This document shows, in pieces, positions 37,301 through 48,300 of a DNA stretch of 64,000 nt (positions are counted from its first letter, which is position 1; each line of letters starts with the position of its first letter). The notes beneath the pieces were generated by a model that was not told the DNA's origin, did no database searches, and worked only from the letters and a program-made list of their open reading frames with translations. Made by a program: the position numbers and the translations under genes. This DNA comes from Diplosphaera chodatii (lineage: Eukaryota; Chlorophyta; Trebouxiophyceae; Prasiolales; Stichococcaceae). The stretch is from the NCBI GenBank assembly GCA_032358165.1, contig JAALGY010000053.1, forward strand, positions 310,001-374,000, in the 5' to 3' direction.

Positions 37301-40300
37301 ACCTTGTTGGCGCCTGCGTGTGGGAGCTGGACAGCTCCTATGTAGACTATCGTGGTAAGGCTTCGAGTGCCTGACCCTTCAGGTATGATCTCACGGTGCC
37401 GTTCGCCCGCTACATCGCCCTCAACGGCATCACCAACATCAAGCGCTACCACATCGCCAAGGTGGACTGAGTGCAGGCGCATGACCAGGGAATGCTGCTT
37501 TTACTGACTCAGGACCTATCAGGCTTGGCAACTGGTGCTGATTTCCAGCACTCAGCGAAGGCGCAAGCTGACCTGGTAATTGTACATTCTGCCAGGTGTA
37601 CCGGCGTGACCAGCCGCAGATGAACCGCGGCCGCTTCCGGGAATTCTACCAGTGCGACCTGGACATTGCTGGCGCATACTCGACGATGGTGCCCGACGCC
37701 GAGATCCTCAAGGTCAGCCATGTCAAGATGCAATCCAAGCAAATACAAAAGATGGTTGACGCCCCTCCATTGCCAGTGTTGCTGATGCTGGCTGGCGCTG
37801 CAATCGAATGCGTGTGGACTCCGCCGCTCACCTGCCAGCTGCCTGATGTGCTGGCTCGAGAGGCAATGGCAAACTGCAGCGGGTGTGGCTAATGTGGCAA
37901 TGGTGTTGGGCCAAGGCCAGTAACTCACCGCTGAACCGCATGGACCCTGCTGTGGCAGGTGCTGGTGGAGGTGCTGCAGGGGCTGCAGCTGGCTGATGAG
38001 AGCGCGCCGTACGGCGGCTTCGTGGTGAAGCTCAACCACCGCCGGATACTGGACGCCATGCTTGCCGTTGCTGGCGTGCCTGCACAGAAGTTCAGGCGCG
38101 GCTGCATGATGCCAGAGCTCATCCGCCATGGAAGCCGTCGACCTGTGCTGTGTCACCGCCTGTGCCACAGCCGCCTGTGCTGGCGGCTCCTGCGGATGCT
38201 TATGCATGTAAAGTGCTTCCCACTTCCTCAGTTCTATTATAAATTTGCTGCCGCATGCTACAGGGCCATCTGCTCCGCCATTGACAAGCTGGACAAGGCG
38301 GAGTGGTCGGAGGTCCGCCAGGAGATGGTGGACGACAAGGGGTGCGAGCCCCCAAACCCTGCCTCCATGCATGCCACAGCTCAACCTCAGCTGCCTAGCC
38401 ACATTCCAGCAGCATGCAGCAGATGACTTGCTGACTTGCTTGTGAGTGGATCCAGAGCGTGCCAGCTATCAGTGTGAGCTCAGTGTACTCATGGCATCGC
38501 ACGTTGGATCCGTGTCTCAACATTGTGTGGAGATGCAGCCTGACCCGCGCACCATCAGCATCTACAGCTGCAATGCAACCCGCAAGGATGACATGCGTGC
38601 TGCATGCAGGCTGCCGGGCGCCGTCGCGGACAGCATCTGGTCCATGATCGAGATGTGCGACGTGCGGAGCGCCGACGGCGCGTACAAGCGGCAGGACCCC
38701 TGGCAGCTGCTGGACAAGCTGCAGGCGCCCGGGTCCCCGCTGGCCGACCAGCCCGACTCTAAGGTGGGTCCAGCGATGAGCACGACTGCGACGACTCTGC
38801 TTTCGAGACCATGCCCTCCGCCACGCCAGCTGCACAAGGGGCGGAAGCCTGGCGGCACCTGGTATCTTGTGCATGCATGAGCAGCCCACAAAGTGCAGCA
38901 GAACGAACATTCAGCAGCCTACCAAGCTGCATCCAGCAGCTGCATGCATGTTGCCAAGACAGGGCATGCCACTGCATGTGCGTTATGACAACCCAACCTG
39001 CAGGCGGCCCTGGAGGAGATGCGGCTGCTGTTCGGCTTCCTGGAGGCGATGGGCGCGCTGCAGCGCTTCAGCTTCGATCTGAGCCTGGCGCGCGGGCTGG
39101 ACTACTACACCGGCGTCATCTACGAGGCCATCCTCACGGACCCGGGCGCGGGCGTCGGCTCCATCGCCGGCGGCGGCAGGCGCGCCTCAGCGCACCCGCA
39201 CCGGTTTCCGCAAGTTGTTTGTTGCCGGCCTCGGCAGACTGGTGGTCAGGGACAAGCACCGAGGACTGCTGAGTCTGGTCTGACACGAGTCACACTTCAG
39301 TGTGACCAATCGGCATGTGCTCCAAGTCAGCCCCTAGATCTAGCCGAATGTGTGCCAACTCGCCGCAGCACATGCCAAGGGGTGTTCGCATTCAGTGTCA
39401 TGCCCACAGCTGGCTGCCCTGTGACGGATGCAGGTACGACAAGCTGGTGGGCATGTTCAGCGGGAAGGACGTGCCCGCGGTCGGCTGCTCCATCGGCATC
39501 GAGCGCGTGTTCTCAGTGCTGGAGGCGCGCAAGCGGGCAGAGGCCAAGGCCGCCAACAACGGCTCCATCCGATCTACATACACACAGGCGAGCAAACATG
39601 TGGGTTGCAGCAGCCAGTAGGCGAATCCCAATGCACGGCTGGGTACACCTGCCAAAGTTCATTAAGTTAAGCTCCTCAGTGTGTCATGCGTGCTGTGTGC
39701 CAGCTGTCAGCATGACCCCTCATCAACCGGCGCCTGAACGACTGCAGGTGCTGGTGGCCAGCATTGGCAGCGGCATGCAGGCGAAGCGTATGGAGCTCGC
39801 GTCGCGGCTGTGGGAGGCAGGCATTGCGGTGAGTTGCCACAGTCGGATGGCTGTACAGGCGTACGCCAAAGCCTACTGCAGGGGGGCGGAGGATGCCATG
39901 TATGCGTGTGGCCAGTGCAGCAAGACCAGCAGCTTGTACTCAATTGTTGCATCACTGTGCTGAACTGCGGAGATGTAGGGTGCTGCGGCACAACACTAGC
40001 ATGATCTGTGCACCTGTGATGCAGAACAGGGCATTGATTCGCAGCAGCCGAGGTACCGTGTGTTGCCTGCAGGCGGAGTTCGGCTTCAAGCCCAACCCCA
40101 AGATGCAGGAGACGCTGACGACGGCGCTCAACAGCGGCATCCCCTTCATCGTGCTGTTTGGCAGCACGGTGAACAACTTCAGTTGTCACCCTGCAACTCG
40201 TCTCGTTGATGGCTGTTTCACGCCCCTCTTGCCATCGCTGGCATGTGAACTGCTGCCGTTGCACGTCTGCTATCTGTCGACTGTGCTCTCATCACCTGCG

Positions 40301-40617
40301 GTGGATGCTCCAGACATGCTCGGCTGCAGGGCCCACTGCCAAGCACGTCAGCAGGACCAGGGTAGCGTCGTGTGCTGACACCTCTTAGGTGAAAACCCTA
40401 AACCCTGTCACACGTGCAGGAGCTGGAGGCGGGGGTGGTCAAGGTGAAGGACCTGGCGGCCAACACGCAGGACGATGTGCCCGTGGCCGAGCTGGCGGCC
40501 GACCTGAAGCGGCGCATCGCCGCCAAGGGGGAGTACAGCATCATCGCTGCGGGGGCGGCGGCGCAGCCAGCGGCAGCTGCACCCCCAGAGAAGCAGGCGG
40601 CCGCAGCGTCTGACTAG
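34317..40617 (+). CDS. HARS: histidyl-tRNA synthetase with a long plant-type N-terminal extension
   Basis: Charges tRNA-His. Eighteen exons: 34317-34925, 35053-35202, 35373-35594, 35745-35918, 36084-36256, 36397-36568, 36708-36790, 36988-37134, 37383-37461, 37596-37712, 37959-38095, 38264-38341, 38610-38763, 39004-39179, 39434-39587, 39748-39828, 40073-40168, 40420-40617; about 999 residues. The first ~430 residues are Ala/Leu-rich and helical-looking, as in plant homologues. The class II core starts [13 protein letters not shown], then [20 protein letters not shown], motif 2 in [20 protein letters not shown], the HisA signature RGLDYYTG, and motif 3 near [11 protein letters not shown]. The anticodon-binding domain follows ([12 protein letters not shown]). 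Four introns begin GC rather than GT (after 36568, 38095, 39179, 39587). Boundaries of exons 3-4 are the least certain. An Ala/Pro-rich tail ends AAAASD. Confidence 0.93.
40393..40406. repeat. telomere-type repeat, two CCCTAAA units, in the last HisRS intron
   Basis: aaaccctaaaccct, ending 13 bases before the acceptor of exon 18 (exon starts at 40420). C-rich on the transcribed sense strand. Confidence 0.85.
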
Positions 40618-41010
40618 ACAGCTAAGCGCAGGATGACACATTGCTGTGGCGTCCGTTGGGGATGGAATCAGGAAATGTCCAGAGACAATGTGCATGGTCT
40701 GACCCAACAGAACCCTTGCAAGGAACCACCAGGCAAAAGTGGAACCGGTGTCGATTGATTTAACACAGCACGCCCTGAGTGCAAACAGGACTCTCCTGCT
40801 CTCTGCCCTTTAACCCCTCTTCAATTCAGAACCACACCAGGCACTCGACTATCATACAGCTTTCTGTGTGCATGTGCCATCTGCTTGCAAGGCCAGCTCT
40901 GCTGCAGCCGCCAGGGTGTGGCGCTCTTGAAGCGGCAGCTGCCAGCTCCCTGTGGCTTTCCACCGAGCCTGCCGCGCATCATCACTTCATCAGCCAGCGG
41001 ATTGCGTCAG
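40618..41010. other. tail-to-tail gap
   Basis: 393 bases between the stops of the HisRS gene and the minus-strand leucine-rich gene, presumably 3' UTRs. Nothing else seen. Confidence 0.4.
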
Positions 41011-42364
41011 TCACGTCATAGGAGTGTTTTTGCATCGCACATATGGGTCGAGAGACAAATGGCAGCACACCCATAGGATCTCCGCTATTGGCGGATGGAC
41101 AGCAGAAGCTGCCACAGCCTCCGGCTGCAAAGCTGGTAGCATTAGACCTGGCGGGAGCGCCGGACAACTCAGCTTCCGGTGCCGCATCTCCTACAATGTA
41201 CGCATCACCATCACCATTGTTGCGGCCGCTTGAAGTGTCCTTTCGTGGCCGTCGGGTGTGAGGCGTCAGGGCTGTAGAGTGGCGATGGCCATCAAAAGGC
41301 CCGTGTTCTCAGCATGCCAACAGCAGCTAGCGTGTGGCGGCACCTTGCAGTCGGACAGATCGAGCTGCACCAGCTGCTCCCCAGCAACCAGCAGTAGCGA
41401 TGACAGCGCCGGGCAGCCCTTCAGCTCAATGCTGTGCAGGCTCGGACACGACACGACGACCTGCATAGGCATGAAATCTCCAGCCTGCAGGCATGGCAAC
41501 TGCCCACACACCCAAGCAATTTGCTGGCGCACGTCATGCGGGCAACACCCACATTCGAGAGTGCGCGTACCTTTGCCAGCGCTGGGCAGCCCTGTAGATG
41601 CAGCGCCTGCAGCGTGGCGCTCTGCACGAAAACGTGTTGGAGAGCGCTGCAGCTGCTCAGCTCCAGCTGATCGAGCTGCGGCGCAGCGCCGTCCGGCACA
41701 AGGCGCTGGAGGTTGGCAGAGCCCGGCAGCCGCACGATCTTCAAAGCAGTCTGCACGTGCGATGTGACTTATGCAAGAGGGTCAAGTGCTGCTTGTTTGA
41801 CGGAATGCATTCACACTTGTGTAGAGCACACATCCGGACGACTGCAGCTGGAGCCGCTGTATGTGCATACCGGAGGTGCAAGGCTGAAGAGCTCCTGTGG
41901 AAAGGCGTCTGTCACGGCGCTGCAACCGGCGACGGACAGCTCGTTGCACGTGCGCAGGATGCGGTTCCGCAGTGCACCGAAGGCAGTGCCTGCAGCTGCG
42001 TCTGTTCATGGACCGACAGCAAGGCTGATGCAAAGTCTGTGATTTGCATCATTCTGTACCGTTACCCAGCTATGCAGATCAAGCGCCTCACGTCGCCGCA
42101 AGCTGCAAGCAGAGGCGTACCTGGAAGCAAGCTGATGTCTTTGTTCCACACGTGAGACTGCAACGCCTGCAGCCGCAGGCTGTATGTGAGTAGAGTCTGG
42201 CAGGTTGTGCAGCGTAGAACTCTATCACATGCAGAGAAGGGTATGATGATTACCGCATCCCAGGCAGGGTCAGACGGAGCGGCTTCCGAGGCTTTCCTTG
42301 CTTCCTTGCCGCCTGGTTGTGCTGCCGATGGCTTCCTGCTGGCGCTTGCTGCCTTCACAGGCAT
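41011..42364 (-). CDS. cysteine-containing leucine-rich-repeat protein (AMN1/F-box-LRR-like)
   Basis: Six in-phase exons: 42254-42364, 42121-42196, 41871-41989, 41571-41750, 41344-41460, 41011-41190; 260 residues. The leader (MPVKAASASRKPSAAQPGG) is basic and low in complexity; SLRLQALQSHVWNKDI resembles the helix before F-box/LRR repeats. Repeats follow with the cysteine-containing consensus L-x-L-x-x-C-x-x-L: LSVAGCSAVTDAFP, LELSSCSALQHVFV, LHLQGCPALAKV, IELKGCPALSSLLL and LDLSDCK. This spacing is typical of the CC-type leucine-rich repeats of AMN1 and F-box/LRR proteins. No complete F-box is visible, so an SCF role is uncertain. The start at ATG 42364 is the first true ATG in this frame; the last exon is the least certain. 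Confidence 0.75.
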
Positions 42365-43004
42365 GCTCACAGCACTATGCCGACCTGTCCAACACTGCAC
42401 AAGTTACTGCAGCTGGACCCTGCAGACTTTCTGATCTGCGCATACGCTCATCAAAATCATGTTGCACGGCGCTCAACTTCTAGGAACAGCCGGTGCACCT
42501 GCCCTCGGGCAGTCCGAGCTCCCGCGGGACTGGGCCCAGTAGCAGGGTTGAGTCCCCCTCAGCTGTATTGACGACTTCGCAACGAGCTGTGGAGACAGAC
42601 CTGGATCATGGGCGAGCCATGCTGCAGCAGCAGGCCAGCATTGGAGCATCGCAGGTTGCGGGCGGCTGCATCTGTTGAGCTGATCTGAACGTGTGGAACT
42701 CGTCGCACCGACCATCTTCACGGCTCGGGTGCCTCGTCGACACCCTTACATTGCCCTCAGCAACATTTGATTGGGATTGATTCGGCACTGTGGCATCAGC
42801 CTGCTGAGTCCTATCGGGCACTTTCGTTGCTGTCGTTTGCCAAGGCAACGCCAGCAAGAAGGCGTCCAAGGGGTAGCTGTTGTGATACAGACAGGCAGCT
42901 TTGGTCTACACAGAGTAGCCAGTGGGTCTTGTTATCACAGGACCTGTGTTCGCACAGGCCAGGCATGGTCGAGCGATAGGCAGGAGTAGCGCCGCACATG
43001 CAGC
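42365..43004. promoter_or_regulatory. divergent upstream region between the leucine-rich and Nudix genes
   Basis: 640 bases between divergent start codons; no recognised element or gene. Confidence 0.35.
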
Positions 43005-45201
43005 ATGCTGCCGGAATGCAGCAGGCCGCATGCGGCGGCACTGATGATTCCGGCCTGCAGCGGCATGATCTCAGCAATCACACCCACAGTGTCGCTGCTG
43101 CCGCTGCGGAACCGGCTGCAGGGCGATGCCTCAGGGCCCGGCGCTCTCCCGTCGGCCCACGGCAGCTTCATGCAGGGCGTGCCGCTCTGCCAGGTGTCCG
43201 CGTCGCCGCCGCGGCACATGCGGCGGCAGCAGCTGCCGCCAACAGCGGCCCGCAGAGCCGACGGCAGCCCCGCAGCCGACGATTCCGGCGGGGGCGGCGG
43301 CCGTGACGACGGCGTGCAGCTGGGCAGCGCGCCATACGCGGACGACTGGCTGGAGGACCTGCCCGACGTCGGCAACCCGGCCGACCCGGCGGACCTCGGC
43401 GCCATGGACGCCGTCATCGGCGGCGGGCGCGACCGCCGCGACCCCGCCCGGCCGCGGCCGCAGCTGCCGCGGTACGCAGCCGGCGGCGGCGCCCGCGGCC
43501 GCAGCGGCAGCCGGGGCGGCCGCCGGGGGCCCTCGCTCCGGCTGCACGATAGCCCGCCCCGCGGGCGGCAGGCCGACGGCGCGGGCGCGGCCGGCGCGGC
43601 GCAGCAGCAGCAGCAGCTGGACGACCTGCTGGACAGGTACATGGACGGTGACGGCGGCGGCGACGGCGGCGGCGGCCGCCGCAGGCCGGACACCCGCACG
43701 GAGACCCGGCCTTCGTCAGGTGGGCGAGTCAGCGTCACGGCTGCATCCGCCGCCTGTACGTGCGATGCGCAGGCCTATAAAGCTCGACGTAAGACCAGGG
43801 GCAATGCGTAGGCGAGGTACATGTGTGCAGCAGGCATGAATTCGTGGCATGATGGCCGGCTGGGTGAGGGCCTCGACAATTGATACCATGCACACATCAC
43901 AGGCCCGCGCCGGCCCCGGGGCCCCAAGCCGCAGTGGTGGCAGCGCGCCTTCGCCAAGCAGCTGGGGCCCGAGTACGAGGCGTCGCCCCAGGGGGCGCTG
44001 CCGCGCAAGCGCCTGAGCAAGCAGTCCTGGGAGAAGTATGTCGTCGGGTGAGCTATCACACATGCACACACCCTCACTTGCACGGAGACCTCTGCAGCTG
44101 CATGCAGCCCCGGATGCTGCTGCCCAGGCAGCCGGCGCTGTACTTGGGATCCGTCAGGGACCCAAGGCGGGGCAGCAGCTGACCGTTATGGAGGCCTTTT
44201 CAGCGGATGCCACCCGCCTGTCGACAGCAAGCTGGCAGTTGCTCGTGTCTGTAGATCAACTGGTGGCGGTGCGACGTCTGGTGCATACCCAATACCTGAA
44301 ACAACCTGCAGGTACCTGGGCACGGAGCTGCGGGAGCCGGAGAACAGCGAGTGGAAGGCGGCGGGGGTGCTGGTGTACACCTTCGACCGCGCCGGGGAGC
44401 TGCTCATGCTGCTGGGCCGCCCCGACTACTCGGCTTCGCCCCAGGAGAAGCGCCGCAACACCTGGAACCTGCTGGGTAGGGCCTTTAAGGGCCTGGGGAG
44501 CAGGGTCTAGGTGTCTGCATGCCCAACGCTCGGATCTTGTCTGTGCTGCCACAGTATGGTGCGTCAGACAACAGAGCTGTGCGCTGCGATGTGATGCCAA
44601 CAGATGAGTGTCCTCGAGCTGGGCATCTTGCCATGTGCAGGCGGGAAGCGGGAGCCGTATGACGACTCCGCCAACACCACGGCGTGCCGTGAGATGTCTG
44701 AGGAGTCGGGAGGTGCGCTTTGCGGCGCTGCAGATGAAGCTTCACATGTAGGTTTTAATTTGTGCGTGCGCCATGCAGCTGGCTGAGCTGCTTGATGCCG
44801 CAGTGTGAGCAGGCTCACGGTCGTGATGCAGGGTTGCTGGAGGAGCAAGACCTCATGGGCCAGCCGAACACCGTCGTGTGGTACCCCAACGGCAAGTACG
44901 CCGTCTTCCCCCGCCAGGTGAGCCCACCCCGAGCGCTGTTTCATGCAGCAGTCCTCAACGGAGACCCGCACTCTTGCACGCTCTGCCACGCTGGCCAGCC
45001 CCTCGGATGGGCTCTTGCTGCAGCCCTAGGTAAAACCCTGATGCCGCCCTGCAGGTGGTGGGCCAGGACGACCTGCCGCAGCGCTTTGCAGCCCTGAAGC
45101 GGCGCGCCGACGGCCAGCGCGGCGGCCCGCGCCCCACCCTGGACCTGGCCTGGGTGCCGCTCACCGACATCCTGGACCCCGCCACCAGGCACGGCGCATG
45201 A
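43005..45201 (+). CDS. Nudix-domain protein with a long disordered N-terminal region
   Basis: Six in-phase exons: 43005-43719, 43903-44047, 44312-44475, 44641-44712, 44832-44917, 45055-45201; 442 residues. Residues 1-~240 are Gly/Asp/Arg/Pro-rich with a short glutamine run and DRYMDGDGGG; the extreme N-terminus could be an organelle transit peptide. Then KPQWWQRAFAKQLGPEYE, RKRLSKQSWEKYV, and the Nudix fold: AAGVLVYTFDRAGELLMLLG, the Nudix box GGKREPYDDSANTTACREMS followed by EESG, and LDLAWVPLTDILDP. Spacing in the box has one more residue than GX5EX7REUXEEXGU, as in CoA-pyrophosphatase-like Nudix proteins; REMSEE supplies the metal-binding glutamates. Substrate unknown. Start uncertain (ATGs at 43005, 43044 and others). 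The codons near the stop (CACCAG-GCACGG at 45185-45193) could be a GC donor joining this gene to the next one. Confidence 0.75.
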
Positions 45202-45324
45202 AGCAGACACTTTCCCTAGATTTCACGGGGTCTCACGGTGCCGTTGCCTCACATATGCCCTGCTAGTCGTGGAGATGTCAGCAGCCACAATCTTGCCTGA
45301 AGAAAGAATGCAGGGTGGTTTTGC

Positions 45325-48300
45325 ATGGACGATGTGCTTTGCACGTTGTCAGAGAAAGCAGAGGAAACCTGCCATGGCCTGCCCTGCAGCGTGCGCAAGC
45401 ACATCGTGCTGAAGGGCCTGCTGAAGCAGCCGCAGCTGCTGGCGTGGCTGCTGGAGGTGCGCGCCTCCTACCGCGCCGCCGCGGGGCTGGCCGCCATGCC
45501 CGCGGTGCTTCCGGGCCCCCTGGCCACACCCGCCGCCGGCGCCGAGGTGAGTTCTGGAAACCCTGGATCGCGGCTGGCCAGCGCAGTGGCTCGGCTCCTC
45601 TGGCGCTTGGCGTGCAGGATGCTTCAGTGGTGCTCTTGTGCCGCAATCCCGAGAAGTTCGGCGGTCTCATCCCCATGTGCACCTGTCCAGGTGCTGCGGA
45701 CGGGCACTGCGCAGCAGCAGCAGCAGGAGCGGCAGGCCGCGTTCCTGCAGGAGGCGGAGGAAGCGGTGGCAGGTGCGCCACTGAGAGCACCGCCATCGAA
45801 CCTCCCTCGCGATGCCCTGCTGAATGGCTGGCGCCCACCCGCATGTCTGTCTGCTGTTTGTGCACCAGCATCCTGTTTGGTGCCGTGGCGTGCTGGCGGT
45901 CACTGTGGCCGGCGTCACCGGAGCTGCAGTATTTGCGTTGCTCAATTTTGCAGGGTCTCGGGACGGCGCAGATGCAGACGAGGCGCTGGTCAGTGACGAT
46001 GAGGAGGACAGCTTCGATACCGTCGACTCGGACTCGGAGGTATGGCATGACCTAAGTTGGTTTGCCAGTGAACTCAGAGAAAGAGGAAAGGCGCTACCAT
46101 GACCCTGACCCTGACATCAAGGCTGTCGCCTTTCCTTGAACTTCAAACATGAAAGCGTTTGGTCATGTGTTCTAATTCTAGGACGAGGAGGACCAGGTCT
46201 TCGATGAGGATGAGGCCATTGAAGACATGCTGGACGAAGACGAAGAGGAGGAGGAGGACGGCGAGGCGGTCGAGGAGGAGGCGGAAGCGGTGGCGGCCCA
46301 GGAAGCAGAGGAAGCAGCAGCCCTGCAGGTGGCTTAGTGCTCAACCCTCCTGACGGACTAACTCCTCGTCTGGCAGTTGTGCAGGTGTCAACCATGGGAC
46401 ACTGCAGCACCCAGATCGCAACATTGAACGTGGCGTGTGGCACCTTGCATTTCCGTGGGGAACACTCACAACATATGTGCACCTCTGCCACAGCCCGCCG
46501 TGCTCGCCGTGGACGATTCGCGCTATGGGCTCGGGACGGCGCTGCCGGCGTCGATCGTGGCGGCGCTGGACCCCCCCGAGGCCGCGCCGCCGCTGCCGAA
46601 GAAGCGGCAGCAGCGCCGGCAGGCGGCCAGGCAGCAGTGGCGGGCGGCGGTGGCGGACGCCGCCGTCGGGGCGCTCACACCTGTCATGGTACACGCAGGC
46701 CCTAGACCCTCGCCGCAAACCCTGCAGCACTGACCGCTGCTGCTGGCTTGGCACAACATGGTGTCAGCTTGCTTGAAGGCCAGGCGATGCACCCACGATG
46801 ATTCTTGATGGCCCTCTGGGCCATCAGCGAATTGTCACATCTGCCAACCTTTGTTGGCTGTTGCAGGGGCCTGCGGGGTGGAAGCCGCCGAGGCAGATGC
46901 CCCTGCTGAAGGGCCCCGGCGACTACCGCACAGCGCTCACCTGCTGCATCGTCCAGGTGAGCCCTGCCTCGTCAGCTGCAGGCCCGAACCCTGCACATCC
47001 GCTGGCGCCATCCACATCTGCTGCCCGCATCTGTGCCTGCATTTCTGCCTGAGCAGCGCTGGACTGGGCTTGCGTGCAACAGCGGCAGCCTGCGGGGTAT
47101 AAACTGTCTACACAGCCGGGCCCCACTCCTTCACCTGTGGCTCCGCCGGCGCAGGACAAGCCGCGGATGTGGGTGCAATGGATCAAGGTGCTCAAGAACA
47201 CGGAGGCGAAGGTCTTCACCTTCATGCAGACGAACGGCGTGCCGCGGCGCACCGCCGAGCAGCTGTTCGGCCTGCACACGCTCACCGACGTGAGTGCATC
47301 GAGCATGCAGGGCATGACATCGACTGTGGGTAGCCTTGAAAGTGCTGTGGGAGAAATCTTGCACCCTAGCCATCTCTCTCTGGTCGAACTGCTTTGCCTG
47401 TGACAAGGGCATCCGGGGTTCAGAGCTCACACGACCTTCGTCTCAATGCAGGAGATCAAGCGCATCCAGGTTGTGTGGCAGCTGCGGCACACGCTGTGGA
47501 CCCTCGGCGACGATGACCCCGCACGGATCGGGCCAGCGCTGAAGGATGTCCTCGTCATCGAGGTGGGCAGCACAGAGCGCATGTCGGGATGACATGATGT
47601 GCTGCCGGGTTGCTGCTTGAGGCCAGATGTAGCCTGCTTGGCGTGTGGTTTCTTGGGGGTGATCAGCTGGCTATGCGGCTGTGCTTGTACGGCAGTCACC
47701 TGAGCAACGTTTATAAGCTGGCTGCAGGCTGCAAAGAGCGAGGTTGGCGGCGATGAGCAGGCCATCAGGGCTGAGGCTGTGCGCATCCGCGCGGAGCAGC
47801 GGCGGCTGCGGATGCAGCAGGAGCAGCAGCTGCTGCAGCGGCTGCAGTCCGGCGAAGACGCAGGTCAGGAGCAGCAGCAGGACGCGCCGCCAGCAGCAGC
47901 CTCAGCGCCGCCAGCAGACATCTCAGCCGCAGCGTCGACGGTGCTGGAGGCCGCAGACATCCTGGACGAGGATCAGAGGCTCGCCATAGTGGAGCAGGAT
48001 CTCGAGCCCGGCACCCCAGCATTCGACGCTGCCCAACAGGTCAACCCTCTCGTCTGCACTCTGACGAGCATGATTGCTACTCTGTGCCAAGATTCCACCC
48101 AAGCTGTCCAGCCCAACTGTGGACCGCGATCCTGCCAGTACAGGCCGATCTGGTGTATCGCGCGTTCATCTGTTCTGCACACCCACCCTGTCGAATCGAA
48201 TGGCAGCGTGCAGTGAGGCTCCCCGGGCGCCTGCCGAACCCCCAGACTCACCTGCCGCCCTGGTCCCCCCCTGCAGCGGATACAGCGCGCGCTGCTGCGC

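Noticed and set aside
43131..43738. Long minus-strand open frames opposite Nudix exon 1
   Set aside because: Mirror images of a GC-rich Gly/Asp/Arg coding exon; composition is Pro/Ser/Arg without domain or splice partners.
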